DNA from: Rhodoferax sp.
Lineage (GTDB): Bacteria > Pseudomonadota > Gammaproteobacteria > Burkholderiales > Burkholderiaceae_C
Assembly (NCBI GenBank): GCA_018882485.1
Contig: VERU01000142.1
Span: 1 to 6,789 of the forward strand
DNA: 6,789 nt
Reading direction: 5' to 3'
A program made the translations under genes and the position numbers. The notes beneath the pieces are model-generated. The model was given only the letters and a program-made list of their open reading frames with translations. It was not told the DNA's origin and did no database searches. Positions 1 to 5,565 of the stretch are shown one piece after another (positions within the stretch are counted from its first letter, which is position 1; each line of letters starts with the position of its first letter).

Positions 1-1464
1 GCCATGTTCGGCATGCTCAGTGGCTCCTCGGTGGCCAACGCGGTCACCGTGGGTTCGCTCACCATACCGGCCATGATCCGCGTGGGGTACCGGCGCGAGT
101 TTGCCGGCGCGGTGGAGGCGGCGTCGTCGACCGGTGGTCAGATCACCCCGCCGGTGCTGGGCGCGGCAGCCTTCCTGATGATCGAGTTTCTGAACGTGCC
201 CTACCAGACCATCATCGCCGCAGCGGTGGTGCCGGCCTTCATGCATTTCTTCGGCGTGTTCATGCAGGTGCATTTCGAGGCCAAGCGCTATGGCCTGCGC
301 GGCCTGACCGATGACGAGATGCCCCGGCTGCGGGAGTCGCTGCGCCAGCGCTGGCCGACCCTGATCCCGCTGGCGCTGCTGATCGCCATCCTGGTGTCCG
401 GGCGCACCCCTTATCTGGCCGCCTTTGTCGGCATCACCTCCTGCACCATCGTGGGCCTGACCACCCGTGTCAGCGGCAACCGGCCCGCCAACTGGCTCAG
501 CCTGGGCGTGCTGCACGTCCTGCTGGTCGTGATCGCCTTTGCCGACCTCGGCGCCCAGGGCCAGGATCTGAAGGTCGGCCTGTGGCTGCTGGGTGCGGTG
601 CTGACCTGGGCGGCCTGGCGTTTTGCCGGGGTCACGGGCCGCATCGGTGGGGGCGTGCTGCTGGAGGCCTTCGAGACCGGAGCCAAGTACGCGCTGGCGG
701 TGGGCGCGGCCGCCGCCACCGTGGGCATCGTCATCGGGGTCGTCACGCTCACGGGGGTGGGCTTCAAGATCAGCTACATCATCACCAGCTGGGCCGCGGG
801 CATGGCCGGCGCGTTGTCGGTGGTCGTTCCTCAGGCGCTGATCGGACAGCAGGGGCTGACGCTGCTGTGCGCGCTGGTGATGACGGGCGTCGTCTGTATC
901 CTCATGGGCTGCGGCATTCCGACCACGGCCAACTACATCATCATGGTGACCGTGGCCGCGCCGACCCTGGTGCAGCTGGGGGTGGAGCCCTTGGTGGCCC
1001 ATTTCTTCGTCTTCTACTATGGCGTGCTGGCCGACATCACCCCGCCGGTGGCGCTGGCGGCCTATGCGGCGGCGGGGATGGCCGGGGGGGATCCGTTCCG
1101 CACCGGCAATGCCGCCTTCCGGCTGGGGCTGGCCAAGGTGCTGGTGCCCTTCGTGTTCGTCTTCTCGCCGTCCTTGCTGCTGGTCGCCAAGGGCTTCACG
1201 GTCCCGGATTTCCTGATCACCTTCACCGGCTGCGTGATCGGCATCGTGGTGCTGGCCGCTGCCCTCAGCGGCTACCTGCTGACCGAGATGCGGCGCTGGG
1301 AGCGCTGGCTCTGCACGGCGGCGGCGCTGCTGATGATCGCGCCTGGCCTGTGGATCACGCTGGCCGGTGTGCTGGTGGTGCTGCCGGTGCTGTACCGACA
1401 ATGGCAGGACCGGGACCGTCCGTCTACACAGCGCCGTTCGGTGACGCAGGGTGGCATCGGATAG
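1..1464 (+). CDS. TRAP transporter fused permease (DctQM-type), C-terminal part, 5' truncated by window
   Basis: This is an inner-membrane permease of a TRAP transporter, which imports organic acids using an ion gradient and a periplasmic binding protein. The frame is open from base 1, so the first ATG at 4 is probably internal; about 487 residues are visible. Near the start are GMLSGSSVANAVTVG, TIPAMIRVGYRREFAGAVEA and ASSTGGQITPPVLGAAAF, the signature of the large (DctM) domain as found in fused 4TM-12TM permeases. Further on are GCGIPTTANYIIMVTVAAPT (about residue 301) and DITPPVALAAYAAAGMAGG (about 345), the second half of the same fold. Two more hydrophobic segments follow (about 403-422 and 433-460), then a basic polar tail. 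Fused permeases usually pair with a TAXI-type binding protein, which would lie upstream and is not visible. Substrate cannot be told. The family call is firm; the fused status is inferred from motif style and the C-terminal extension. Confidence 0.93.
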   Translation, partial: AMFGMLSGSSVANAVTVGSLTIPAMIRVGYRREFAGAVEAASSTGGQITPPVLGAAAFLMIEFLNVPYQTIIAAAVVPAFMHFFGVFMQVHFEAKRYGLRGLTDDEMPRLRESLRQRWPTLIPLALLIAILVSGRTPYLAAFVGITSCTIVGLTTRVSGNRPANWLSLGVLHVLLVVIAFADLGAQGQDLKVGLWLLGAVLTWAAWRFAGVTGRIGGGVLLEAFETGAKYALAVGAAAATVGIVIGVVTLTGVGFKISYIITSWAAGMAGALSVVVPQALIGQQGLTLLCALVMTGVVCILMGCGIPTTANYIIMVTVAAPTLVQLGVEPLVAHFFVFYYGVLADITPPVALAAYAAAGMAGGDPFRTGNAAFRLGLAKVLVPFVFVFSPSLLLVAKGFTVPDFLITFTGCVIGIVVLAAALSGYLLTEMRRWERWLCTAAALLMIAPGLWITLAGVLVVLPVLYRQWQDRDRPSTQRRSVTQGGIG

Positions 1465-1523
1465 CATTCGGGGTCTGGCGCGTGCCGATCCGCACGCCGT
1501 CGGCATAACGCAATCTTTTTTCT

Positions 1524-1527
1524 GGAG
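1524..1527 (+). promoter_or_regulatory. Ribosome binding site of the HiPIP gene
   Basis: GGAG lies 7 bases before the ATG at 1535. This decides the start: the frame is open further back to an ATG at 1451, but that start would overlap the end of the TRAP gene and place 28 non-signal-like residues before the twin-arginine motif. A run of six T (1516-1521) sits just upstream. I see no convincing -35/-10 pair in the 70-base gap. Confidence 0.75.
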
Positions 1528-1534
1528 TCTCGCA

Positions 1535-1840
1535 ATGACAAATCGTCGTGTATTCATGATGCAGGTTACTCTGGGTGGCACCGCGCTGCTGGCCGGCCAG
1601 GCCATGGCTGCCGGGCCCATGGTGGCCGAAAACGATGCCCAGGCCACTGCGCTGGGCTACAAGGCCGATGCGACCAAGGTGGACAAGGCCAAGTTCCCCA
1701 AGTACGCCGCCGGTCAGAACTGCAGCAACTGCGCGCTGTTCCAGGGCAAGGCAGCCGATGCGGCTGGCGGTTGCCCGCTGTTTGCCGGCAAGCAGGTGGC
1801 CGGCAAGGGCTGGTGCAGCGGCTACGCCAAGAAGGCCTGA
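1535..1840 (+). CDS. High-potential iron-sulfur protein (HiPIP), Tat-exported
   Basis: This 101-residue protein is a small periplasmic carrier that shuttles one electron through a [4Fe-4S] cluster in the 2+/3+ states. The N-terminus has a twin-arginine signal (TNRRVFMMQ, residues 2-10), a hydrophobic stretch (11-22) and a likely cleavage site after QAMA or QAMAA (about residues 25-26). Tat export fits a cofactor inserted before transport. The mature part has the HiPIP pattern: ALGYKADATKVD (39-50) with the conserved Tyr42, then the four cluster ligands Cys63, Cys66, Cys80 and Cys94 spaced C-x2-C-x13-C-x13-C, with aromatic residues near the cluster (Phe69, Phe83, Trp93, Tyr97). Length is normal for the family. 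It is separated from both neighbours by gaps and followed by a probable terminator, so it is likely its own transcription unit. Its redox partners are not shown by the context. Confidence 0.95.
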   Translation: MTNRRVFMMQVTLGGTALLAGQAMAAGPMVAENDAQATALGYKADATKVDKAKFPKYAAGQNCSNCALFQGKAADAAGGCPLFAGKQVAGKGWCSGYAKKA

Positions 1841-1853
1841 TCGATCCGCATGC

Positions 1854-1913
1854 GGGTCCTGTCCTGCCGTGGCGGCGGCCTGTCGGGCCACCTGCACGCC
1901 ACGGCCAGGACCC
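1854..1913 (+). other. Long imperfect stem-loop downstream of the HiPIP gene
   Basis: Two nested perfect inverted repeats form one long hairpin. The inner arms are CCGTGGCG (1867-1874) and CGCCACGG (1897-1904); the outer arms are GGGTCCTG (1854-1861) and CAGGACCC (1906-1913). The arms are joined by a 5-base loop on the left (1862-1866) and a single C on the right (1905). TCCTG at 1862-1866 could pair with CAGGA in register shift as an alternative. The apical region can form a further 4-bp GGCC/GGCC stem (1877-1880 with 1886-1889). No T-run follows directly, so by itself it is not a standard terminator. It may stabilise the 3' end of the HiPIP mRNA or act with the next hairpin. Function is inferred. 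Confidence 0.6.
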
Positions 1914-1917
1914 CATC

Positions 1918-1946
1918 CGGGCCGCCTTGAGCGGCCCGTTTCGTTT
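1918..1946 (+). terminator. Probable Rho-independent terminator, abutting the rsuA start
   Basis: A perfect 8-bp GC-rich stem, CGGGCCGC (1918-1925) with GCGGCCCG (1931-1938), closes a 5-base loop CTTGA and is followed by the T-rich tract TTTCGTTT (1939-1946). This fits termination of the HiPIP transcript. The T-tract is interrupted by CG, so efficiency is uncertain. The likely rsuA start codon GTG (1947-1949) begins immediately after it, so the structure could instead, or also, control rsuA by attenuation or by sequestering its initiation region. Confidence 0.65.
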
Positions 1947-2690
1947 GTGCAGCTGCAAGACATCCTGTTCGTCCAGGGTTTTGGTACCCGTCGGGTCTGC
2001 GCCGGCCTGGTGCAGCAGGGATGGGTCCGGGTTTATGAGTCAAATACGGCTGTAGCCCCCGTCCTGATTGACGATCCTGCTATCGAATTCGAAGCGCAGG
2101 GGCTGCGGCTGCAGGTTCGCGGGCTGGACTGGGAGTGCCACAGCCCGGCTTACCTCATGCTGCACAAGCCGGCGGGCACCGAGTGCTCGCACAAGCCTTC
2201 CGCCCATCCATCGGTCTATTCCCTGCTGCCAGCGCCCTTGCGCCAGCGGCCCGCCCGAGGGGCGGTGCAGGGTGTGCAGGCGGTGGGCCGGCTGGACCAG
2301 GACACCACCGGCTTGCTGCTGCTGACGGACGACGGCGCCTTCATCCACCGCATGAATTCGCCGCGACATGGGATGCCCAAGGTGTACGAGGTGCAGCTGC
2401 GGCATGAACTCGACGACCGGCAGCTTGACCGGTTGCGACAGGGCGTGGTGCTGGACGACGATCCCCGACCCGTGCGGGCCGCAGACGCGCAGGCGCTTGG
2501 CCCCCGGCAGTTGCAGCTGACCCTGACGGAGGGCAAGTACCACCAGGTCAAGCGCATGGTGGCGGCGGTGGGCAACCGCGTGGAGCAGCTGCACCGGTCG
2601 CGCATCGGCGGCCTCAGCCTGCCGGCCGATCTGGCGCCAGGCCAATGGCGATGGCTCACGCCCGACCAGCAGTCCGACCTGATGGCCTGA
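1947..2690 (+). CDS. rsuA: 16S rRNA pseudouridine(516) synthase RsuA
   Basis: RsuA converts one uridine (U516 in E. coli numbering) of 16S rRNA to pseudouridine during small-subunit assembly in the cytoplasm. With the GTG at 1947 the protein has 247 residues, near the 231 of E. coli RsuA. An S4-type RNA-binding domain spans about residues 1-45, including GFGTRRVCAGLVQQGWVRV (11-29). The catalytic domain follows with MLHKPAGTECS (71-81), VGRLDQDTTGLLLLT (113-127) where Asp117 matches the catalytic aspartate, MNSPRHGMPKVYEV (136-149), and TEGKYHQVKRMVAAVGN (194-210) followed by LHRSRIGGLSL. The SPRH and EGKYHQVKRMFAAVGN-like blocks point to RsuA and not RluB, RluE or RluF. The start is uncertain: GTG 1947 gives a correct S4 N-terminus and no ATG occurs before residue 71, but there is no good Shine-Dalgarno and a terminator-like hairpin lies directly upstream. 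Confidence 0.92.
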   Translation: MQLQDILFVQGFGTRRVCAGLVQQGWVRVYESNTAVAPVLIDDPAIEFEAQGLRLQVRGLDWECHSPAYLMLHKPAGTECSHKPSAHPSVYSLLPAPLRQRPARGAVQGVQAVGRLDQDTTGLLLLTDDGAFIHRMNSPRHGMPKVYEVQLRHELDDRQLDRLRQGVVLDDDPRPVRAADAQALGPRQLQLTLTEGKYHQVKRMVAAVGNRVEQLHRSRIGGLSLPADLAPGQWRWLTPDQQSDLMA

Positions 2691-2697
2691 GCGCCGC

Positions 2698-2718
2698 TAC
2701 ACTTCCGGGTTTTCCCGG
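2698..2718 (+). promoter_or_regulatory. Possible -10 element and small leader hairpin before the propeller gene
   Basis: The 50-base gap after rsuA holds TACACT (2698-2703), a fair match to a sigma-70 -10 box, then a 5-bp hairpin CCGGG-TTTT-CCCGG (2705-2718). No convincing -35 hexamer is seen at the right distance, so the promoter call is weak. If transcription starts near 2710, the hairpin would lie at the very 5' end of the mRNA of the five-gene run. The alternative is read-through from rsuA. Confidence 0.25.
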
Positions 2719-2740
2719 GGGCGCTGTGCCGGTCTATTCG

Positions 2741-3817
2741 ATGGTTCGTTGGAGTCGTGGGCGCCGCTCGCTGAGCGGCTCGCTGTTGCTTTGGGGCTGG
2801 CTGGCGGGGGCGGGCTGCTTCGCACAATCGGCATCGCAGGGCTCGGTGTCGGCAGCTGCACCATCGGCGTCTACTTCGGCACCGGTCCCTGCCTCTGCAT
2901 CGGCGACACCGGCCCCGATTTTTGTGATGAACTCGCTGTCGGCCAGCGTGAGCGTGATCGACCCCCAGACCTGGCGCGAGGTGCAGCGCATTCCTACCGG
3001 CAAGGAGCCCCATCACCTTTACCTCACGCCCGACGAGAAATCGCTGGTGGTGGCCAATGCCCTGGGCGATTCGCTGACCTTCGTGGATCCCCGCACGGCC
3101 CAGGTGCAGCGCACGGTGCGCGGGATACTGGACCCGTATCAGCTGCGCTTTTCACCGGACATGCGCTGGCTGGTGATCGCGGGCAACCGGCTCAACCACG
3201 TGGACATCTACCGCTGGGACGGCACCGAGCCGCGGCTGGTGCGGCGCCTGGCCAGTTCGCGCACGCCCAGCCACGTCTGGATCGACAGCCGCAGCAGCAC
3301 GGTGTACGCGACCATGCAGGACAGCGACGAGCTGGTGGCCATCGACCTGCTGACCCAGACCGAGAAGTGGCGGGTTCCCACCGGCCCCATGCCGGCCGAT
3401 GTGTACGGCACACCCGACGACCGCCTGCTGCTCATCGGCCTGACCGGCGGGGAGGGGGTCGAGGTGTTCGACGTGTCCACCGGTCAGGCCCGGCGCACCC
3501 GTCTGATCCCGACGGGGCAGGGCGCTCATGCGTTCCGCGGCGCAGGCGACCGGCGCCATGTCTACGTCAGCAACCGGGTGGCCAACAGCATCAGCAAGAT
3601 CGACCTGCAGACGCTGGCGGTGGTCGACAACTACCCGGCGCCCAGTGGGCCCGATTGCATGGACGTGTCGCGCGACGGGCGTTACCTGTACGTGGCCTCC
3701 CGGTGGGCGGGCAAGCTCAGCGTGATCGATACCCAGACCCGCACCCTGGTGCGGCAGGTGCCGGTCGGACGGTCTCCCCATGGGGTCTGGACCCTGGACC
3801 ATGCGCCGCGTCCCTGA
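2741..3817 (+). CDS. Exported YncE-like seven-bladed beta-propeller protein
   Basis: From ATG 2741 the protein has 358 residues. Residues 1-29 look like an export signal: basic MVRWSRGRR, a hydrophobic stretch SLLLWGWLAGAG, then CFAQS. Cleavage by signal peptidase I after Ala28 fits; Cys26 in AGAGC could be lipidated, but Gly at -3 is a poor lipobox. A Ser/Ala/Pro-rich linker (30-59) precedes the propeller, where about seven 40-residue repeats follow a YVTN/YncE pattern: SVSVIDPQTWREVQRIPTG (69-87), DSLTFVDPRTAQVQRTV (110-126), DELVAIDLLTQTEKWRVPTG (196-215), VEVFDVSTGQARRT (240-253), NSISKIDLQTLAVVDNYPA (282-300), KLSVIDTQTRTLVRQVPVG (325-343). YncE-like proteins are periplasmic with mostly unknown function. 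The start is chosen for the signal peptide; an in-frame GTG at 2726 would add five residues and sits after a G-rich stretch, so it remains possible. The end overlaps the next gene by 17 bases, suggesting coupled expression. Confidence 0.85.
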   Translation: MVRWSRGRRSLSGSLLLWGWLAGAGCFAQSASQGSVSAAAPSASTSAPVPASASATPAPIFVMNSLSASVSVIDPQTWREVQRIPTGKEPHHLYLTPDEKSLVVANALGDSLTFVDPRTAQVQRTVRGILDPYQLRFSPDMRWLVIAGNRLNHVDIYRWDGTEPRLVRRLASSRTPSHVWIDSRSSTVYATMQDSDELVAIDLLTQTEKWRVPTGPMPADVYGTPDDRLLLIGLTGGEGVEVFDVSTGQARRTRLIPTGQGAHAFRGAGDRRHVYVSNRVANSISKIDLQTLAVVDNYPAPSGPDCMDVSRDGRYLYVASRWAGKLSVIDTQTRTLVRQVPVGRSPHGVWTLDHAPRP

Positions 3818-4616
3818 GAGGCTCCGGCGTGGCTGGATTGCTATTCTCTGGATAGCAATGTTTCCAGCATTGGCAAGGGCTGAAGCCCCATTGACCTGCC
3901 AAAAACCCCTGTACCTGACCTTCGATACCGGCCACATGGCGGTGGCCCCCCTGATCGCCGACGTGTTGCGACGCCAGCAGGTGAGGGCAACTTTTTTTGC
4001 TGCCCAGGAGCGCACTCAGGAAGGCGACGGCAGCCTGGGCGAGCACTGGGCAGCCTGGTGGCGCGAGCGGGCCGCCGAAGGCCACGAGTTCGCATCCCAC
4101 ACCTGGGACCATGTGGTCTGGAAGGCCGACCTGCCGGGTGAACCCCAGCGTTTCCGGGTCGTGGCGTCGGGTGGGGGGCAGGCCGGGCGCCCCCAGGTCT
4201 GGACGGGCGAGCGGTATTGCGCCGACATCGGGCGTTCGGCCCAGCGGCTCAAGGACCTGATCGGGCGGACGCCGCTGCCGCTGTTCCGGGCCCCCGCCGG
4301 GCGCACGTCAGACCGCCTGCTGGACGCCGCCCGCCGGTGTGGTTACCGGCATGTCGGGTGGTCTGCGGCCGGCTTTCTGGGCGACGAACTGCCCAGCGAG
4401 CGCGCCAGCAACGCCCAACTGCTGGAGCAGGCGCTGCGCAACATCCGATCCGGCGACATCCTGATGGCCCATCTGGGCATCTGGTCGCGCCGCGATCCCT
4501 GGGCGCCCGCCGTGCTGGAGCCGCTGCTGGTGGGGCTGCGCCAGCGGGGTTTCTGTTTTGCGACCCTGCGCGAACACCCCGAATACCGGGAGTGGATACG
4601 GGCCCGATCGGGTTGA
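3801..4616 (+). CDS. Periplasmic polysaccharide deacetylase family protein (NodB domain) with altered metal motif
   Basis: This 271-residue protein belongs to carbohydrate esterase family 4, whose members usually remove N- or O-acetyl groups from sugar polymers using a metal held by Asp-His-His. Residues 1-27 are a signal peptide (basic MRRVPERLRR, hydrophobic WIAILWIAMFPALA, cleavage after ARA). The NodB motifs follow: LYLTFDTGH (37-45) in place of TFDDG, SHTWDH (99-104) giving His100 and His104, RAPAG (163-167), and ILMAHLG (220-226) with His224. Asp42, normally the catalytic base, is kept, but the next residue, normally the metal-binding Asp, is Thr43. The enzyme may bind metal differently, or be weak or inactive; the other motifs look intact. 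ATG 3801 is preferred over ATG 3780 because it puts a clean n-region before the signal peptide. The early codons are unusually AT-rich, including ATA, AGG and a T7 run at 3992-3998. The polymer substrate is unknown. Confidence 0.88.
   Translation: MRRVPERLRRGWIAILWIAMFPALARAEAPLTCQKPLYLTFDTGHMAVAPLIADVLRRQQVRATFFAAQERTQEGDGSLGEHWAAWWRERAAEGHEFASHTWDHVVWKADLPGEPQRFRVVASGGGQAGRPQVWTGERYCADIGRSAQRLKDLIGRTPLPLFRAPAGRTSDRLLDAARRCGYRHVGWSAAGFLGDELPSERASNAQLLEQALRNIRSGDILMAHLGIWSRRDPWAPAVLEPLLVGLRQRGFCFATLREHPEYREWIRARSG
3837..3859 (+). repeat. Perfect AT-rich inverted repeat inside the deacetylase signal-peptide codons
   Basis: ATTGCTAT (3837-3844) and ATAGCAAT (3852-3859) are perfectly complementary 8-base arms separated by 7 bases. 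They lie 36-58 bases past the deacetylase ATG. The arms are strikingly AT-rich for this GC-rich window. A second short hairpin, GGGC-TGAA-GCCC (3877-3888), follows. The repeat could be a regulator operator or an mRNA hairpin near the start of translation, or it may be chance within hydrophobic signal-peptide codons (Ile-Ala-Ile-Leu-Trp-Ile-Ala-Met). Confidence 0.5.
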
Positions 4617-4623
4617 TGCGACC

Positions 4624-5565
4624 ATGCTGGACGGGATCGTGGGCGTTTTCGCGGACCTGCAGGCCGGGCTGTTCGAGGGTCTGGTGCAGCCGGTTCTGTT
4701 CGTGCTGGGCCTGGGGCATCGCCTGCCCGAGGGCTTTGCAGCCACCGGGTGGCTGCTGGTGGGCGTGGTGCAATTGCTGGTGCTGCTGGCGGTGATCGGC
4801 CCCCTGCAGCGCTGGCGACCGGTCGAGCCGGTGACCGACCGGCAGACGGTACGCGTCGATATCCTCTACACCGTGATCCAGCGCCTGGGGCTGATACGGC
4901 TGCTGGTGTTTTTTACGCTGGAGCCGCTGCTGGACCGGGCGTTTGGCGGCCTGCGGCTGCTCGGGTGGGGCGCCTGGCAGCTCGACGATCTGTGGCCGGG
5001 TGTGACCGATCGGGCCTGGGTGAGCCTGCTGCTCTACCTGGTGGTGCTGGACTTTCTGGGGTACTGGGTGCACCGGGGCCAGCATGGCCTGAACGCCTGG
5101 TGGCAGTTGCACGCGCTGCACCATGCACAGCGGCAGATGACCATGTGGAGCGACAGCCGCAACCACCTGCTCGACGATCTGGTGCGCGACGTCCTGTTCG
5201 CGCTGGCCGCGCAGTGCATCGGCGTCGCCCCGGGGCAGTTTGTGGCCCTCATCGCGCTCACCCAGCTCAGCGAAAGCCTGCAGCACGCCAACCTGCGGCT
5301 GTCCTTCGGGCGCTGGGGCGAGCGCCTCTGGGTCAGCCCCCGATTTCACCGGCAGCACCATGCCATCGACCGGGGTGAATTGCGTGCCGGTGCCAATTAC
5401 GGGGTGCTGCTGCCCTGGTGGGATCACCTGTTCGGCACAGCCTGCCACGAGGACCGCTACGACCCGACCGGCGTGCGCGACCAGGTGCTGCAGGGGCGCG
5501 ACTACGGCCGCGGTTTTCTGGCCCAGCAGTGGCTGGGTCTGCTGCGCCTGGTGGGCCGGGCATGA
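4624..5565 (+). CDS. Sterol desaturase / fatty acid hydroxylase family membrane protein
   Basis: This 313-residue integral membrane protein belongs to the fatty acid hydroxylase superfamily, di-iron enzymes that hydroxylate or desaturate lipids with O2. Hydrophobic segments are seen at about 43-62, 88-103, 131-149 and 186-214. The histidine clusters expected for the di-iron site are present: HRGQH (150-154), HALHH (163-167) and HRQHH (242-246). QHANL (220-224) and a C-terminal WWDHLFGT (265-272), both common in this family, are also present, and NH at 180-181 adds another histidine. All catalytic histidines therefore appear intact. The substrate cannot be read from sequence; bacterial members act on diverse lipids, and 'sterol' is only a family name. 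ATG 4624 lies 7 bases after the deacetylase stop; no strong Shine-Dalgarno is seen, so translation may be coupled. The last bases overlap the next gene as ATGA. Confidence 0.9.
   Translation: MLDGIVGVFADLQAGLFEGLVQPVLFVLGLGHRLPEGFAATGWLLVGVVQLLVLLAVIGPLQRWRPVEPVTDRQTVRVDILYTVIQRLGLIRLLVFFTLEPLLDRAFGGLRLLGWGAWQLDDLWPGVTDRAWVSLLLYLVVLDFLGYWVHRGQHGLNAWWQLHALHHAQRQMTMWSDSRNHLLDDLVRDVLFALAAQCIGVAPGQFVALIALTQLSESLQHANLRLSFGRWGERLWVSPRFHRQHHAIDRGELRAGANYGVLLPWWDHLFGTACHEDRYDPTGVRDQVLQGRDYGRGFLAQQWLGLLRLVGRA

Noticed and set aside
582..1508. Plus-strand 308-codon frame inside the TRAP permease gene
   Set aside because: Gly/Arg/His-rich, out-of-frame translation of the permease with no signature of its own.
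1484..1521. Possible terminator between the TRAP and HiPIP genes (GCCGA 1484-1488 with TCGGC 1500-1504, T6 at 1516)
   Set aside because: Only a 5-bp stem with an 11-base loop, and the T-run begins 11 bases after the stem; too weak to call.
1451..1534. N-terminal extension of the HiPIP from ATG 1451
   Set aside because: It would overlap the TRAP gene end, precede a proper Tat signal by 28 residues, and lacks the Shine-Dalgarno seen before ATG 1535.
3992..3998. T7 runs inside the deacetylase (3992-3998) and EI24 (5815-5821) genes as possible frameshift sites
   Set aside because: In both cases the zero frame continues with intact family motifs on both sides, so neither a programmed shift nor a sequencing indel is needed.
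3152..4015. Minus-strand 287-codon frame opposite the propeller gene
   Set aside because: No domain or signal; it is the complement of well-supported propeller repeats.
4249..5448. Minus-strand open frame of 399 codons opposite the deacetylase and hydroxylase genes
   Set aside because: It is rich in Gln, His, Pro and Arg with no recognisable domain, and lies opposite two genes with intact family motifs; a typical by-product of GC-rich codon bias.
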